Assembly (NCBI GenBank): GCA_910583965.1
Contig: CAJUAE010000003.1
Location: 31,024-95,023 of the forward strand
Length of the DNA: 64,000 nucleotides
Direction: 5' to 3'
Source of the DNA: an uncultured Lachnospiraceae bacterium
GTDB lineage: Bacteria; Bacillota; Clostridia; Lachnospirales; Lachnospiraceae
Shown here: positions 50,069 to 58,745 of the stretch, piece after piece
How the letters are laid out: every line of letters begins with the position of its first letter
How positions within the stretch are numbered: position 1 is the first letter of the stretch
Made by a program: the position numbers and the translations under genes
The notes under the pieces: generated by a model
What the model saw: only the letters and a program-made list of their open reading frames with translations
Told to the model about the DNA's origin: nothing
The model's database searches: none

Positions 50069-50147
50069 TTGCGAACTATTATATTGAGCAGGCAGAAGAT
50101 ATACGCCACTTGCTGGAGAAGAAGGAAAGCTATAGTCTTTACATTGA

Positions 50148-50228
50148 AAAAGAACCTCTATTTTGCGGTGGCTTAATAGGGGTTCTTTGACAGTCTGGGG
50201 AGACCAAAGTGGTCTCCTGTTTTTGGTT
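50148..50228 (+). terminator. Two successive terminators after the XRE gene
   Basis: The first stem is AAAGAACCTCTATT with AATAGGGGTTCTTT around a 12-base loop (50151-50190). The second is GGAGACC/GGTCTCC followed by TGTTTTT (50200-50228). Confidence 0.8.
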
Positions 50229-50255
50229 GTTCTGTCCTGGTAAGTATGATATACT
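50227..50255 (+). promoter_or_regulatory. Putative promoter of the PNP/cytidine deaminase genes
   Basis: TTGTTC (50227-50232) and TATACT (50250-50255) are 17 bases apart. The -35 box overlaps the T-run of the preceding terminator. Confidence 0.5.
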
Positions 50256-50329
50256 AAATTTGTATGATAATAAAACAATCGTTGGTATAACATGATAGAA
50301 ATAATGTTGTGCTAGAATGGAGGTTTACT

Positions 50330-51160
50330 ATGAGTGAAGTATATGAGAAATTAATGCGTTGTTATGAGAGCGTAAAAAGTAAAACAGATTTTGTGCCTAA
50401 GGTGGCATTAGTGCTTGGCTCTGGTCTTGGAGATTATGCAAATAATATCAAGGTTATCACAGAGATTGCCTATCAGGATATTGAAGGGTTTCCTGTATCA
50501 ACTGTGCCTGGTCATGCGGGAAAGTTTATCTTTGGATATGTTGGAGAGGTTCCTGTGGTGTGTATGAAAGGGCGTGTACATTATTACGAAGGGTACCCAA
50601 TATCAGATGTTGTGCTTCCAGTGCGTCTGATGAAGCTTTTGGGTGCTGAAATTTTATTCTTGACGAATGCGTCTGGTGGAATGAATAAAAATTTTTCGGC
50701 AGGTGATTTGATGTTGATTACGGACCATATTGGAGTGTTTGCACCAAATCCGTTAATTGGGGAAAACATTGATTCATTGGGAACTAGATTTCCAGATATG
50801 AGCAACGTATATGACCTTGACTTGCAGGATATGATAAGAAAAGCAGCAACGGCAGATCAGATTACAATTCAAGAAGGTGTTTATGTACAACTTACAGGTC
50901 CAAGTTATGAGTCGCCTGCAGAAATTAAGATGCTTGCTCAGTTTGCAGATGCGGTAGGAATGAGTACCGTTGTAGAAGCAATTGCCGCAAATCATGCTGG
51001 TATGAGAATCTGTGGCATTTCTTGTGTGTGTAATCTGGCCGCGGGTATGAGTCCAACACCACTTTCTCATAAAGAAGTGCAAGAGGCAGCCGACAAGGCA
51101 GCAGGGAAGTTCACAAGACTTGTGACAGATAGTATTATAGCATTTGAGAAAACAATATAG
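50330..51160 (+). CDS. punA: Purine nucleoside phosphorylase (trimeric type)
   Basis: This enzyme splits inosine and guanosine with phosphate, giving the base and ribose 1-phosphate for salvage. LVLGSGLGDYANN, the phosphate site VPGHAGKF, KGRVHYYEGYP, NASGGMN and the purine site with Glu in YVQLTGPSYESPAEIKML and the Asn in CVCNLAAGM are present. The 276 residues match trimeric PNP. GGAGG lies six bases before the ATG at 50330. The cytidine deaminase gene follows closely. Confidence 0.95.
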   Translation: MSEVYEKLMRCYESVKSKTDFVPKVALVLGSGLGDYANNIKVITEIAYQDIEGFPVSTVPGHAGKFIFGYVGEVPVVCMKGRVHYYEGYPISDVVLPVRLMKLLGAEILFLTNASGGMNKNFSAGDLMLITDHIGVFAPNPLIGENIDSLGTRFPDMSNVYDLDLQDMIRKAATADQITIQEGVYVQLTGPSYESPAEIKMLAQFADAVGMSTVVEAIAANHAGMRICGISCVCNLAAGMSPTPLSHKEVQEAADKAAGKFTRLVTDSIIAFEKTI

Positions 51161-51172
51161 AGGATAGTGCAT

Positions 51173-51580
51173 ATGGATAATAAAGAACTGATAAAATTGG
51201 CATTAGAAGCAAGACAGATGGCGTATGTGCCTTATTCAAATTATATGGTAGGTGCAGCGCTTTTAACAAGACAGGGTAAGGTATACAAGGGGTGTAACAT
51301 TGAAAATGCTGCTTATACACCGACGAATTGTGCGGAGCGGACTGCTTTTTTTAAAGCAGTAAGTGAAGGAGAACGTGAGTTTGATGCAATTGCCATTGTG
51401 GGTGGTTATGAGGGCGATCCAATAGATTATGCCTATCCTTGTGGTGTGTGTAGACAAGTAATGATGGAATTTTGTAATCCAGAGAAATTTCGGGTCATCA
51501 CAGCAATTTCGGAAGAACAATATCTACAACAGACACTCGCAGAGATGCTTCCGCATGGTTTTGGACCCCAAAACTTGTAG
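51173..51580 (+). CDS. cdd: Cytidine deaminase
   Basis: Cdd deaminates cytidine and deoxycytidine to uridine forms. The zinc site is complete: CAERTAFFKA (Cys and catalytic Glu) and PCGVCRQVM (two Cys). NIENAAY is the substrate loop. About 135 residues is normal. The ATG at 51173 is preferred (AGAGG nine bases upstream); a GTG at 51167 is possible. It forms a salvage pair with the PNP gene. Confidence 0.95.
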   Translation: MDNKELIKLALEARQMAYVPYSNYMVGAALLTRQGKVYKGCNIENAAYTPTNCAERTAFFKAVSEGEREFDAIAIVGGYEGDPIDYAYPCGVCRQVMMEFCNPEKFRVITAISEEQYLQQTLAEMLPHGFGPQNL

Positions 51581-51596
51581 GAGCAGCGAGAAGACA

Positions 51597-53303
51597 ATGG
51601 AATTGATAATATTACTTATTATATTAATAGCGGTGTTTTTGTATGTCATGATTCGTGGTGCAATCGATGAAAAGAGACAAAAAAAGAAATATCGCGACCA
51701 GTTAAAAGCACTTTATGGTCATTTTCCAGACAGAACATACAGCGTTGAGGAACTTGATAAAATTTCTCGGTATTATTGGCATATGCGGGAAAAAAGAACT
51801 GGTACAAATGAGATTGATGAGATTACATGGAATGATTTAGGCATGGACAGTATCTTTGAACGCATGAATTTTACACAGTCCTCGTCGGGTGAAGAATTTC
51901 TCTATGCAATGTTACGGTGCCCTGTTTCGGATGACAGAGATGGTACGCAGGCGCAGATGGTGACACAGATTGACTATATGATGGAACATGAAAAGGAACG
52001 TCTTGATACTATGATGTCTTTAAAAGAGCTAGGGCATACAGGTAAGTACGCACTCTCTGATTATTTAGATTATCTTGGAGAATTGGGCGTGCGTAGCAAC
52101 AAAGTACACTATTTGTGTATTTTACTACTTTTGGTGTCAATAGTTGTTATTTTTGTGCGCACTTCTCTAGGCGTGCCAATGGTGATTGCAACAGCATGTT
52201 TTAATATTGTTACGTATATGAAAGAGAAGGGCATTGCAGCGCCTTATGTGACAACGTTTGCTTATATTATGCGTATGTTACATTGTGCAGATAAGATAAC
52301 AGGGCACACATTTGGTCCTGAGATGGAGGACTATACTGTTGGACTCAAAGCAAAGAGAAGCAGGTTTAAGGATTTTGAGAAAAATTCAGGAATGGTTCTA
52401 AAAATGAATGCGTCTACTGGAAATATTGATGAATTGCTGTTTGATTATATTAAGATGTTGACGCATATTGACTTGATTCGCTTTAATAAAATGCTCAATA
52501 TTGTTCATAAAAATAAAGATGCAATCATTGGACTTGCAGGGGATATCGGCTATATTGATACTGTGATTTCTATTGGATATTTTAGAGCCGCGCTGCCGTA
52601 TTATTGCACACCGCTTTTGCAGACTGGGTGTGACAGCCGTTTTATTTTGAGTGAGGGATTTCACCCTTGTATTGAAAATCCTGTGGCAAATAGTTTTTCT
52701 CAAAATAGGGGAATGATTATTACTGGTTCCAATGCATCTGGAAAATCAACGTTTTTAAAAATGACAGCAATCAATGCAATTTTGGCACAGACAGTCTGTA
52801 CTTGTACTGCAAAGATGTACAAGGGAAATTATTTCAGAATTTATTCTTCTATGTCTCTGCGCGATAATCTTGCAAATGGGGAGAGTTATTATATTGTGGA
52901 GATTAAAGCATTGAAACGCATCATAGATGCCGCAGATGCAAAGGATGAAACGCCTTTATTATGTTTTGTAGATGAGGTGCTTCGCGGAACAAATACAGTG
53001 GAGCGTATTGCAGCGTCCACACAGATTTTAAAAAGATTGTCGCAAAGAGAAATATATTGTTTCGCGGCGACACATGACATTGAATTGACCCATTTGCTGG
53101 AACAGGATTATGACAACTGCCATTTTGAGGAGGAAGTCAAGCATGGTGATGTGTTGTTTTCATACAGGTTGCTTGAAGGACGGGCACATACTAGAAATGC
53201 AATTAAACTGTTGGAAATTATTGGATTTTCCAAGGAAATTATCAGGAGAGCAGATGATATGGCAGGAGCATTTCTGAGAAATGGAGAATGGGAGGCAATC
53301 TAA
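51597..53303 (+). CDS. Membrane-anchored MutS paralogue (MutS domain V ATPase)
   Basis: The 568-residue protein has an N-terminal membrane helix (MELIILLIILIAVFLYVM), two more hydrophobic segments around residues 165-210, a lever/clamp-like helical region and a C-terminal MutS ATPase domain: Walker A TGSNASGKSTFLK (about 378-390), Walker B LLCFVDEVLRGTNTVER and FAATHDIEL. The mismatch-recognition domain I is absent. Such membrane MutS-like proteins are common in Clostridia, with no known role; mismatch repair is unlikely. I chose ATG 51597, although the ribosome binding site is weak; an upstream ATG at 51555 lies within cdd. The next gene is 10 bases away. Confidence 0.85.
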   Translation: MELIILLIILIAVFLYVMIRGAIDEKRQKKKYRDQLKALYGHFPDRTYSVEELDKISRYYWHMREKRTGTNEIDEITWNDLGMDSIFERMNFTQSSSGEEFLYAMLRCPVSDDRDGTQAQMVTQIDYMMEHEKERLDTMMSLKELGHTGKYALSDYLDYLGELGVRSNKVHYLCILLLLVSIVVIFVRTSLGVPMVIATACFNIVTYMKEKGIAAPYVTTFAYIMRMLHCADKITGHTFGPEMEDYTVGLKAKRSRFKDFEKNSGMVLKMNASTGNIDELLFDYIKMLTHIDLIRFNKMLNIVHKNKDAIIGLAGDIGYIDTVISIGYFRAALPYYCTPLLQTGCDSRFILSEGFHPCIENPVANSFSQNRGMIITGSNASGKSTFLKMTAINAILAQTVCTCTAKMYKGNYFRIYSSMSLRDNLANGESYYIVEIKALKRIIDAADAKDETPLLCFVDEVLRGTNTVERIAASTQILKRLSQREIYCFAATHDIELTHLLEQDYDNCHFEEEVKHGDVLFSYRLLEGRAHTRNAIKLLEIIGFSKEIIRRADDMAGAFLRNGEWEAI

Positions 53304-53313
53304 GGAGGCTGTC

Positions 53314-55023
53314 ATGAAAAAAGTGCTGTCAGTTTATCTAAAACCATATTATGCACGAATGTTGATGGGTTTTGTCATTAAGTTTATTGGCACAATTATG
53401 GATTTGTGTTTGCCGTGGATATTGGCATATATGATTGACCTAATTATTCCACAAGGCAGGAAGAACAGCATTTATTTGTGGGGATTAGTAATGCTGGTAT
53501 GCTCAGTGCTTGCACTGACGTTTAATGTCATAGCAAACCGTATGGCGTCTAAGGTGGCGCGGGATACAACAGAGACTTTGCGCCATGATTTGTTTGAAAA
53601 GGTTATGTGGCTTTCTAATACAAAGACAGATGCATTTACAAAACCCTCGTTAATATCAAGACTTACAACAGATACTTATAATATACAGCAGATGTTAGGG
53701 CGGGTTCAACGCCTTGGCGTGCGCGCACCGATTTTAGTCGTTGGCGGAATCCTTGTGACATTGACATTGGACCCCGTTTTAACGCTGGTATTGGTTTCTG
53801 TAATGCCAATTACAGCCTTTGTAACTTATTATTTTTCCAGAAAAAGTATTCCAATGTACAATGCTTTACAGCAATCGATCGATAAGTTTGTTCGTTTGCT
53901 GCGGGAAGATATCGCCGGAATCCGCGTAATTAAAGCACTTTCAAAGACTGGATATGAGACAGAACGATATAACACATTGAATAAGGAAGTTGTCACACTG
54001 GAAAAGAAAGCGGATATTACAATGGCGATTGTCAATCCTGCCACGAATCTTTTTTTAAATCTTGGACTTGTGTTTGTTGTGATCGTCGGGGCATATCGAG
54101 TAAATTATGGTAGCTCGGAAGTCGGCAAAATTCTTGCTTTTCTTACATATTTTACAATTATTCTTAATGCAATGATTAATATATCAAAAATGTTTGTGAT
54201 TGTCTCAAAGGCGGTCGCTTCGGCAAACCGTATTGTGGAAGTCATTGATGTGCCAGAAGAAATGCTGCCTGCGCTCTGTGATAAGCTAGCAGACGAGATC
54301 GCTTTTATTCGATTTTCTCATGTAACTTTTTCCTATAAGGAAACACAGGAGGAACCAAATTTAACGGATATTAGTTTTGCTCTTGATAAGGGAGAGACTT
54401 TAGGAATTATAGGTGCGACTGGATCAGGAAAAAGTACACTTGCCGCGCTTTTATTACGTTTTTATGAGGTGAATCAAGGAAATATTTATATTGAAGGTGA
54501 AGATATTCGTGCGATACCAACAGGTAAACTGCGAGAACGATTCGGGGTTGTTTTTCAAAATGATACAATCTTTGAAGACTCAATTGCAGAGAATGTCCGC
54601 ATGGGACGGACACTATCTGAGGAAGATATCAAGGAGGCAATTACACATGCCAAGGCAAAAGAGTTTGTTGAAGAAGTGGGGCGAGGATATGACAATCATA
54701 TTAATGTGCGCGGTGCAAATCTAAGTGGTGGACAGAAGCAGCGCATTTTGATTGCGCGGGCGTTGGCGGCACATCCAGATATTCTTATTCTAGATGATTC
54801 TTCGAGTGCACTTGATTATAAGACAGATGCGGCCTTGCGCTATGAACTTACAATGCATTTTGCGGACACGACGAAGATAATTATTGCGCAGTGCGTCAGC
54901 TCAATTATGCACGCAGACCATATTATGGTGTTGGAAGATGGAAAAGTGATTGGATACGGGTCGCATGAAGCGCTTCTGGAACAATGTGAAGTGTATCATG
55001 AAATTAGAGATTCGCAACTGTAG
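53314..55023 (+). CDS. ABC exporter half-transporter, degenerate-site subunit
   Basis: This is a type IV ABC exporter half (about 569 residues) with six membrane helices (about 10-300) and a nucleotide-binding domain: Walker A GATGSGKST, signature LSGGQKQR. The Walker B ends DDSSSALD with Asp instead of the catalytic Glu, and the H-loop reads IIAQCVSS with Gln instead of His. Both changes mark it as the subunit whose own Walker site cannot hydrolyse ATP in a heterodimer. AAGGAGG stands before the ATG at 53314. Its partner follows 20 bases later. The substrate is unknown. Confidence 0.93.
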   Translation: MKKVLSVYLKPYYARMLMGFVIKFIGTIMDLCLPWILAYMIDLIIPQGRKNSIYLWGLVMLVCSVLALTFNVIANRMASKVARDTTETLRHDLFEKVMWLSNTKTDAFTKPSLISRLTTDTYNIQQMLGRVQRLGVRAPILVVGGILVTLTLDPVLTLVLVSVMPITAFVTYYFSRKSIPMYNALQQSIDKFVRLLREDIAGIRVIKALSKTGYETERYNTLNKEVVTLEKKADITMAIVNPATNLFLNLGLVFVVIVGAYRVNYGSSEVGKILAFLTYFTIILNAMINISKMFVIVSKAVASANRIVEVIDVPEEMLPALCDKLADEIAFIRFSHVTFSYKETQEEPNLTDISFALDKGETLGIIGATGSGKSTLAALLLRFYEVNQGNIYIEGEDIRAIPTGKLRERFGVVFQNDTIFEDSIAENVRMGRTLSEEDIKEAITHAKAKEFVEEVGRGYDNHINVRGANLSGGQKQRILIARALAAHPDILILDDSSSALDYKTDAALRYELTMHFADTTKIIIAQCVSSIMHADHIMVLEDGKVIGYGSHEALLEQCEVYHEIRDSQL

Positions 55024-55043
55024 TATGCAGGAGGAACTTCATT

Positions 55044-56813
55044 ATGGCAGAAGGTCAAAAAAAGTATGAAAAGCCAAAGAACCGCAAAGGAACGATACTA
55101 CGACTTGGAATGTATTTGATGCAATACAGATATTGGGTATTGCTTGCGCTTGCATTGACGATTGGCAGCAATCTATTGGCACTGGTTGGACCAATGCTTT
55201 CAGGCTATGCCATTGATGCAATTGAGCCAGGAATCGGAAAAGTGGATTTTCTGCGCGTGTTTTATTATGCTGGAATGATGGTTTTGTTTTATTTGTTTTC
55301 TTCTATATTGTCATATATTCTTGGAGTGTTAATGATTTATATTAGCCGTAAGGTAGTGTATCAAATGCGGGAGGATGTCTTTACACATTTGATGCAGTTA
55401 CCAGTAGGATACTTTGATACCCATCAGACAGGGGACATTATCAGTCGAATTTCGTATGATATTGATACGGTCAACACATCACTGGCAAATGATTTAGTGC
55501 AGATTCTTACAACACTAATTACGGTTGTTGGGTCATTTTCAATGATGATAGCTATTTCACCGCGGTTGGTGTTGATTTTTGCTTTTACAGTGCCGTTGTC
55601 TATTTTGATGACAAAGTTGATTACCGGAAAGACACGTCCTTTGTTTCGTTTGCGGTCCCGTAAACTTGGCGAATTGAATGGATTTGTAGAGGAAATGATT
55701 TCTGGGCAAAAAACATTGAAAGCATATCATCAGGAAGAACATACAATCACCAAATTTGATGAAAAGAATGAGGACGCTGTTGAGGCATATTATAGAGCAG
55801 AATACTATGGAAGTGTAGTGGGTCCAGCAGTAAATTTTATCAATAATCTTTCCCTTACTTTAGTCAGTGTCTTTGGGGCGCTTTTATTTTTGTCAGGGCA
55901 AATGCGTATCGGTAGTATTTCTTCTTTCATTTTATATTCCAGAAAATTTTCAGGTCCAATCAATGAGGCGGCAAATATTATGAGCGAACTACAGTCTGCG
56001 CTTGCTGCGGCAGAGCGTGTATTTATGATGATAGATGAACTAGCAGAAACAGCAGACAAAGAAGGCGCAATTACATTGGAACCTGTAATAGGAGATGTAC
56101 AACTAAAAGATGTGTGTTTTGGGTATACAAAAGAGCAATGTATTATTAGACATTTGAACTTACACGCTGCTCCAGGCAAATTAGTGGCAATTGTTGGTCC
56201 AACGGGTGCAGGAAAGACGACATTAATCAATCTATTAATGCGTTTTTATGATGTGGATGATGGACAGATTTTGGTAGATAATCATAATATTTGTGATGTT
56301 ACGCGCGCAAGTCTTCGGCGAGCATATGCAATGGTATTACAAGAAACATGGCTTTTTGAAGGGACTGTTTTTGAAAATATTGCGTATGGTAAGCAAGGCG
56401 CAACAATTGAGGAGGTGACTGCTGCCGCAAAGGCTGCAAAAATCCATTCTTATATTAAGCGTCTTCCACAAGGGTATAATACAGTTCTTACGGATGAAGG
56501 AACCAATATTTCTAAAGGACAAAAGCAATTGTTGACGATTGCGCGGGCAATATTATTGGATGTACCAATGCTGATTCTTGACGAAGCGACCTCCAATGTC
56601 GACACAAGAACGGAACAACAGATACAACAGGCAATGCGAGCGTTGATGGAGCATAAAACTTGCTTTGTCATCGCGCATAGGCTTTCTACGATTCAAAATG
56701 CAGATGAAATTTTAGTGGTAAATCATGGGGAGATTGTGGAACAGGGGACGCATTTGGAGTTGATGAGACAGGAAGGATTTTATTATCAAATGTATAGAGC
56801 ACAGTTTGAGTAA
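55044..56813 (+). CDS. ABC exporter half-transporter, catalytic-site subunit
   Basis: The 589-residue partner has six membrane helices and an NBD with Walker A GPTGAGKTT, complete Walker B LILDEATSNVDT with catalytic Glu and H-loop His in FVIAHRLSTI. Its signature is degenerate (ISKGQKQL). Paired with the upstream subunit, this gives one active ATP site (this Walker motif with the LSGGQ of the partner) and one dead site, as in heterodimeric multidrug exporters. AGGAGG precedes the start. Confidence 0.93.
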   Translation: MAEGQKKYEKPKNRKGTILRLGMYLMQYRYWVLLALALTIGSNLLALVGPMLSGYAIDAIEPGIGKVDFLRVFYYAGMMVLFYLFSSILSYILGVLMIYISRKVVYQMREDVFTHLMQLPVGYFDTHQTGDIISRISYDIDTVNTSLANDLVQILTTLITVVGSFSMMIAISPRLVLIFAFTVPLSILMTKLITGKTRPLFRLRSRKLGELNGFVEEMISGQKTLKAYHQEEHTITKFDEKNEDAVEAYYRAEYYGSVVGPAVNFINNLSLTLVSVFGALLFLSGQMRIGSISSFILYSRKFSGPINEAANIMSELQSALAAAERVFMMIDELAETADKEGAITLEPVIGDVQLKDVCFGYTKEQCIIRHLNLHAAPGKLVAIVGPTGAGKTTLINLLMRFYDVDDGQILVDNHNICDVTRASLRRAYAMVLQETWLFEGTVFENIAYGKQGATIEEVTAAAKAAKIHSYIKRLPQGYNTVLTDEGTNISKGQKQLLTIARAILLDVPMLILDEATSNVDTRTEQQIQQAMRALMEHKTCFVIAHRLSTIQNADEILVVNHGEIVEQGTHLELMRQEGFYYQMYRAQFE

Positions 56814-56821
56814 AGGGGATA

Positions 56822-56852
56822 TGAGCCGTCAAAGGCAGCATGGGGGATTATT
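56822..56852 (+). repeat. Hairpin-RBS leader cassette before a lipoprotein gene (decayed copy)
   Basis: GAGCCGTC-AAA-GGCAGC followed by ATGGGGG and ATTATT before the start codon is a variant of the leader in front of copA and the DUF512 gene. One stem pair is lost, but the hairpin plus G-run layout and spacing are kept. Confidence 0.7.
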
Positions 56853-57941
56853 ATGAAAAAGAAAATTATAATAACATTATTGATAGGAATAACAATGACA
56901 TTTACTGGTTGTAGTAAACAAGAGATTCATTCTATTGATATGAATCGCGAGGAAGGGACAAAAACACAGACATATCAGGAAAATAATACAGAATATGACA
57001 TAGCACAAAACGATACAGAACAAGAAAGTTATTCGCAGGAAATATCTGATAATGCGCAGAGCAAGGAAATATCTGATAGCATACAAAATAATGAAATGTC
57101 TCAGGAATTGTCTGGTAGTGCATCAAATAATGAAACGACACAGGATTTATATACAGAATTTATACAAGATATGGTTTCCATGACTGTAGATGAAAATTTT
57201 TTGCAGGATAACAGCAAAATATTTAATTTGAAACCGGGCGAGTCTTATACATTTACAACATTGGGCGAGTATGTAAATACAAATTATTTAAATCCTGAGT
57301 ATTCGACAAAAACTTCTTATGACAATGCGCAATATGCATATTTGGAAAGCTCAGACAATCATACACGTATTTTGCTGGTGAAGTTTTCGGGACTTGGAAT
57401 TTATGCGCCAGAGGATGATAGTTTTGTTGTCTATGTGATTGCGGAGAATCAAGGGAAATTATATCTAACCAATTCATATGAATGTTGGGCGCGCAGTTAT
57501 ACGAAGGCGTGTAAAAATGGTTTGCTTGTGTCATACGGCTCAGGTGGAGCAGGAGACCATTTAGAGGCAGTATCTGCAATTTTAATGAATGGAAAGGCTG
57601 TAGATATCTATGCAACAGAGACTTTAAGTGGATGGTGGGCAAATTATATAAATGAAGCGATTTACAACGAAGTTTTTGCAGAAAATGAGGATATTCTATT
57701 TTCCGTAATGGTTCATTCAATTGGCGATAAAACATTGCATACTTATGATTTGAGTGAGTGTACAGGGGAACAGCTTCGCATGTGTGAGACCTATATTAAT
57801 AGATGTCGCGACGAAGTAGGTGTTAATTGGGTTACAGAGGAGGACGTTCAGAAAGCGATTCAGGAAAGATGTGGTGCGCTTAGTATAGACGATAAACTAA
57901 TTGCGCAGCAGGAAGAAGTGGAATGGAAAAATATTCAATAG
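56853..57941 (+). CDS. Lipoprotein of unknown function
   Basis: The 362-residue protein has a lipoprotein signal peptide with lipobox FTGC (Cys20), then a low-complexity region (about 25-100) with imperfect repeats around SQEISDN, SKEISDS and SQELSGS, and a folded domain of about 260 residues that I cannot place. It has many aromatic residues and several Cys. It is exported and anchored outside the membrane. It follows the ABC genes by 39 bases and may be read from the same transcript, although the leader cassette suggests an added start signal. Confidence 0.7.
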   Translation: MKKKIIITLLIGITMTFTGCSKQEIHSIDMNREEGTKTQTYQENNTEYDIAQNDTEQESYSQEISDNAQSKEISDSIQNNEMSQELSGSASNNETTQDLYTEFIQDMVSMTVDENFLQDNSKIFNLKPGESYTFTTLGEYVNTNYLNPEYSTKTSYDNAQYAYLESSDNHTRILLVKFSGLGIYAPEDDSFVVYVIAENQGKLYLTNSYECWARSYTKACKNGLLVSYGSGGAGDHLEAVSAILMNGKAVDIYATETLSGWWANYINEAIYNEVFAENEDILFSVMVHSIGDKTLHTYDLSECTGEQLRMCETYINRCRDEVGVNWVTEEDVQKAIQERCGALSIDDKLIAQQEEVEWKNIQ

Positions 57942-57972
57942 TAATTGATAGAATTAGTACAAAGAAAAAGAA

Positions 57973-58001
57973 TTGACTTCACATTCAAATAATACTATAA
58001 T
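57973..58001 (+). promoter_or_regulatory. apt promoter
   Basis: TTGACT (57973-57978), 17 bases, and a perfect TATAAT (57996-58001). Confidence 0.8.
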
Positions 58002-58081
58002 GTTAATATTAAAAAATAATTCAGAAAATATAATGTTTCTGTAAAAAATTCTAAAAAAATCAGAAGATTGGAGAATACATT

Positions 58082-58606
58082 ATGAAAAAATTGGAAGAAT
58101 ACGTAAGAGCAATACCTGACTTTCCAGAACCTGGCATTATTTTTCGTGATGTGACAAGTGTTTTGCAGGATGCAGAAGGGCTGCATCTTGCCATTAATAC
58201 CATGCAGGATTTGGTGAAAGATTTAGAATGTGATGTTGTGGTGGGAGCTGAATCTAGAGGATTTATTTTTGGAACTCCAATTGCCTATAATAACCATAAA
58301 CCTTTTGTCTTGATTCGGAAAAAGGGAAAGCTTCCAAGAGAGACTGTTTCCATTGATTATGATTTGGAATACGGCAAAGCAACCATAGAGATGCATAAGG
58401 ATTCTATTCAGCCAGGACAGAAAGTTCTGGTAGTGGATGACTTGATTGCAACTGGAGGAACAACAGAAGCCATGATTAGGCTCATTGAGTCACTTGGTGG
58501 TGAAGTGGTAGGCGTTGTGGTGTTGATGGAACTTGCTGGACTTAAAGGGAGAGAGAAAATTACAGGTTACAGACTTGATGCGGCGATAACCTATGAGGGC
58601 AAGTAG
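58082..58606 (+). CDS. apt: Adenine phosphoribosyltransferase
   Basis: Apt converts adenine and PRPP to AMP. The start KKLEEYVRAIPDFPEPGIIF, the dimer loop AESRGFIFGTPIAY and the PRPP motif VLVVDDLIATGGTTEA (about 118-133) are diagnostic. 174 residues is usual. It stands just before relA, a common order in Firmicutes, with three small hairpins in between. Confidence 0.97.
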   Translation: MKKLEEYVRAIPDFPEPGIIFRDVTSVLQDAEGLHLAINTMQDLVKDLECDVVVGAESRGFIFGTPIAYNNHKPFVLIRKKGKLPRETVSIDYDLEYGKATIEMHKDSIQPGQKVLVVDDLIATGGTTEAMIRLIESLGGEVVGVVVLMELAGLKGREKITGYRLDAAITYEGK

Positions 58607-58610
58607 GAAG

Positions 58611-58714
58611 TATACTATAAGAAGCAAGAACAGCTTCTTATAGTCGATTTGCGGCGCAAAGGAGAGCGTCTTTTATCAGAAGTAAAGGGCGACTTCTGAT
58701 AAGATATACTATAA
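58611..58714 (+). repeat. Three-hairpin spacer with flanking direct repeats between apt and relA
   Basis: The stem CTATAAGAAGC/GCTTCTTATAG (58615-58625, 58633-58643), a TTTGC/GCAAA hairpin (58648-58660) and the stem TTATCAGAAGT/ACTTCTGATAA (58673-58683, 58692-58702) follow each other. TATACTATAA occurs at both ends (58611 and 58705), so the block looks like a small insertion with target duplication or a duplicated promoter element. None of the hairpins has a T-run. Confidence 0.6.
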
Positions 58715-58745
58715 ATATTTTGTTGGATATGGCTGGTGATGCGAA

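Noticed and set aside
50069..50190. Frameshifted extension of the XRE regulator
   Set aside because: The other frame stays open into the terminator region, but it shows no recognisable domain and includes the terminator stem, so chance is more likely.
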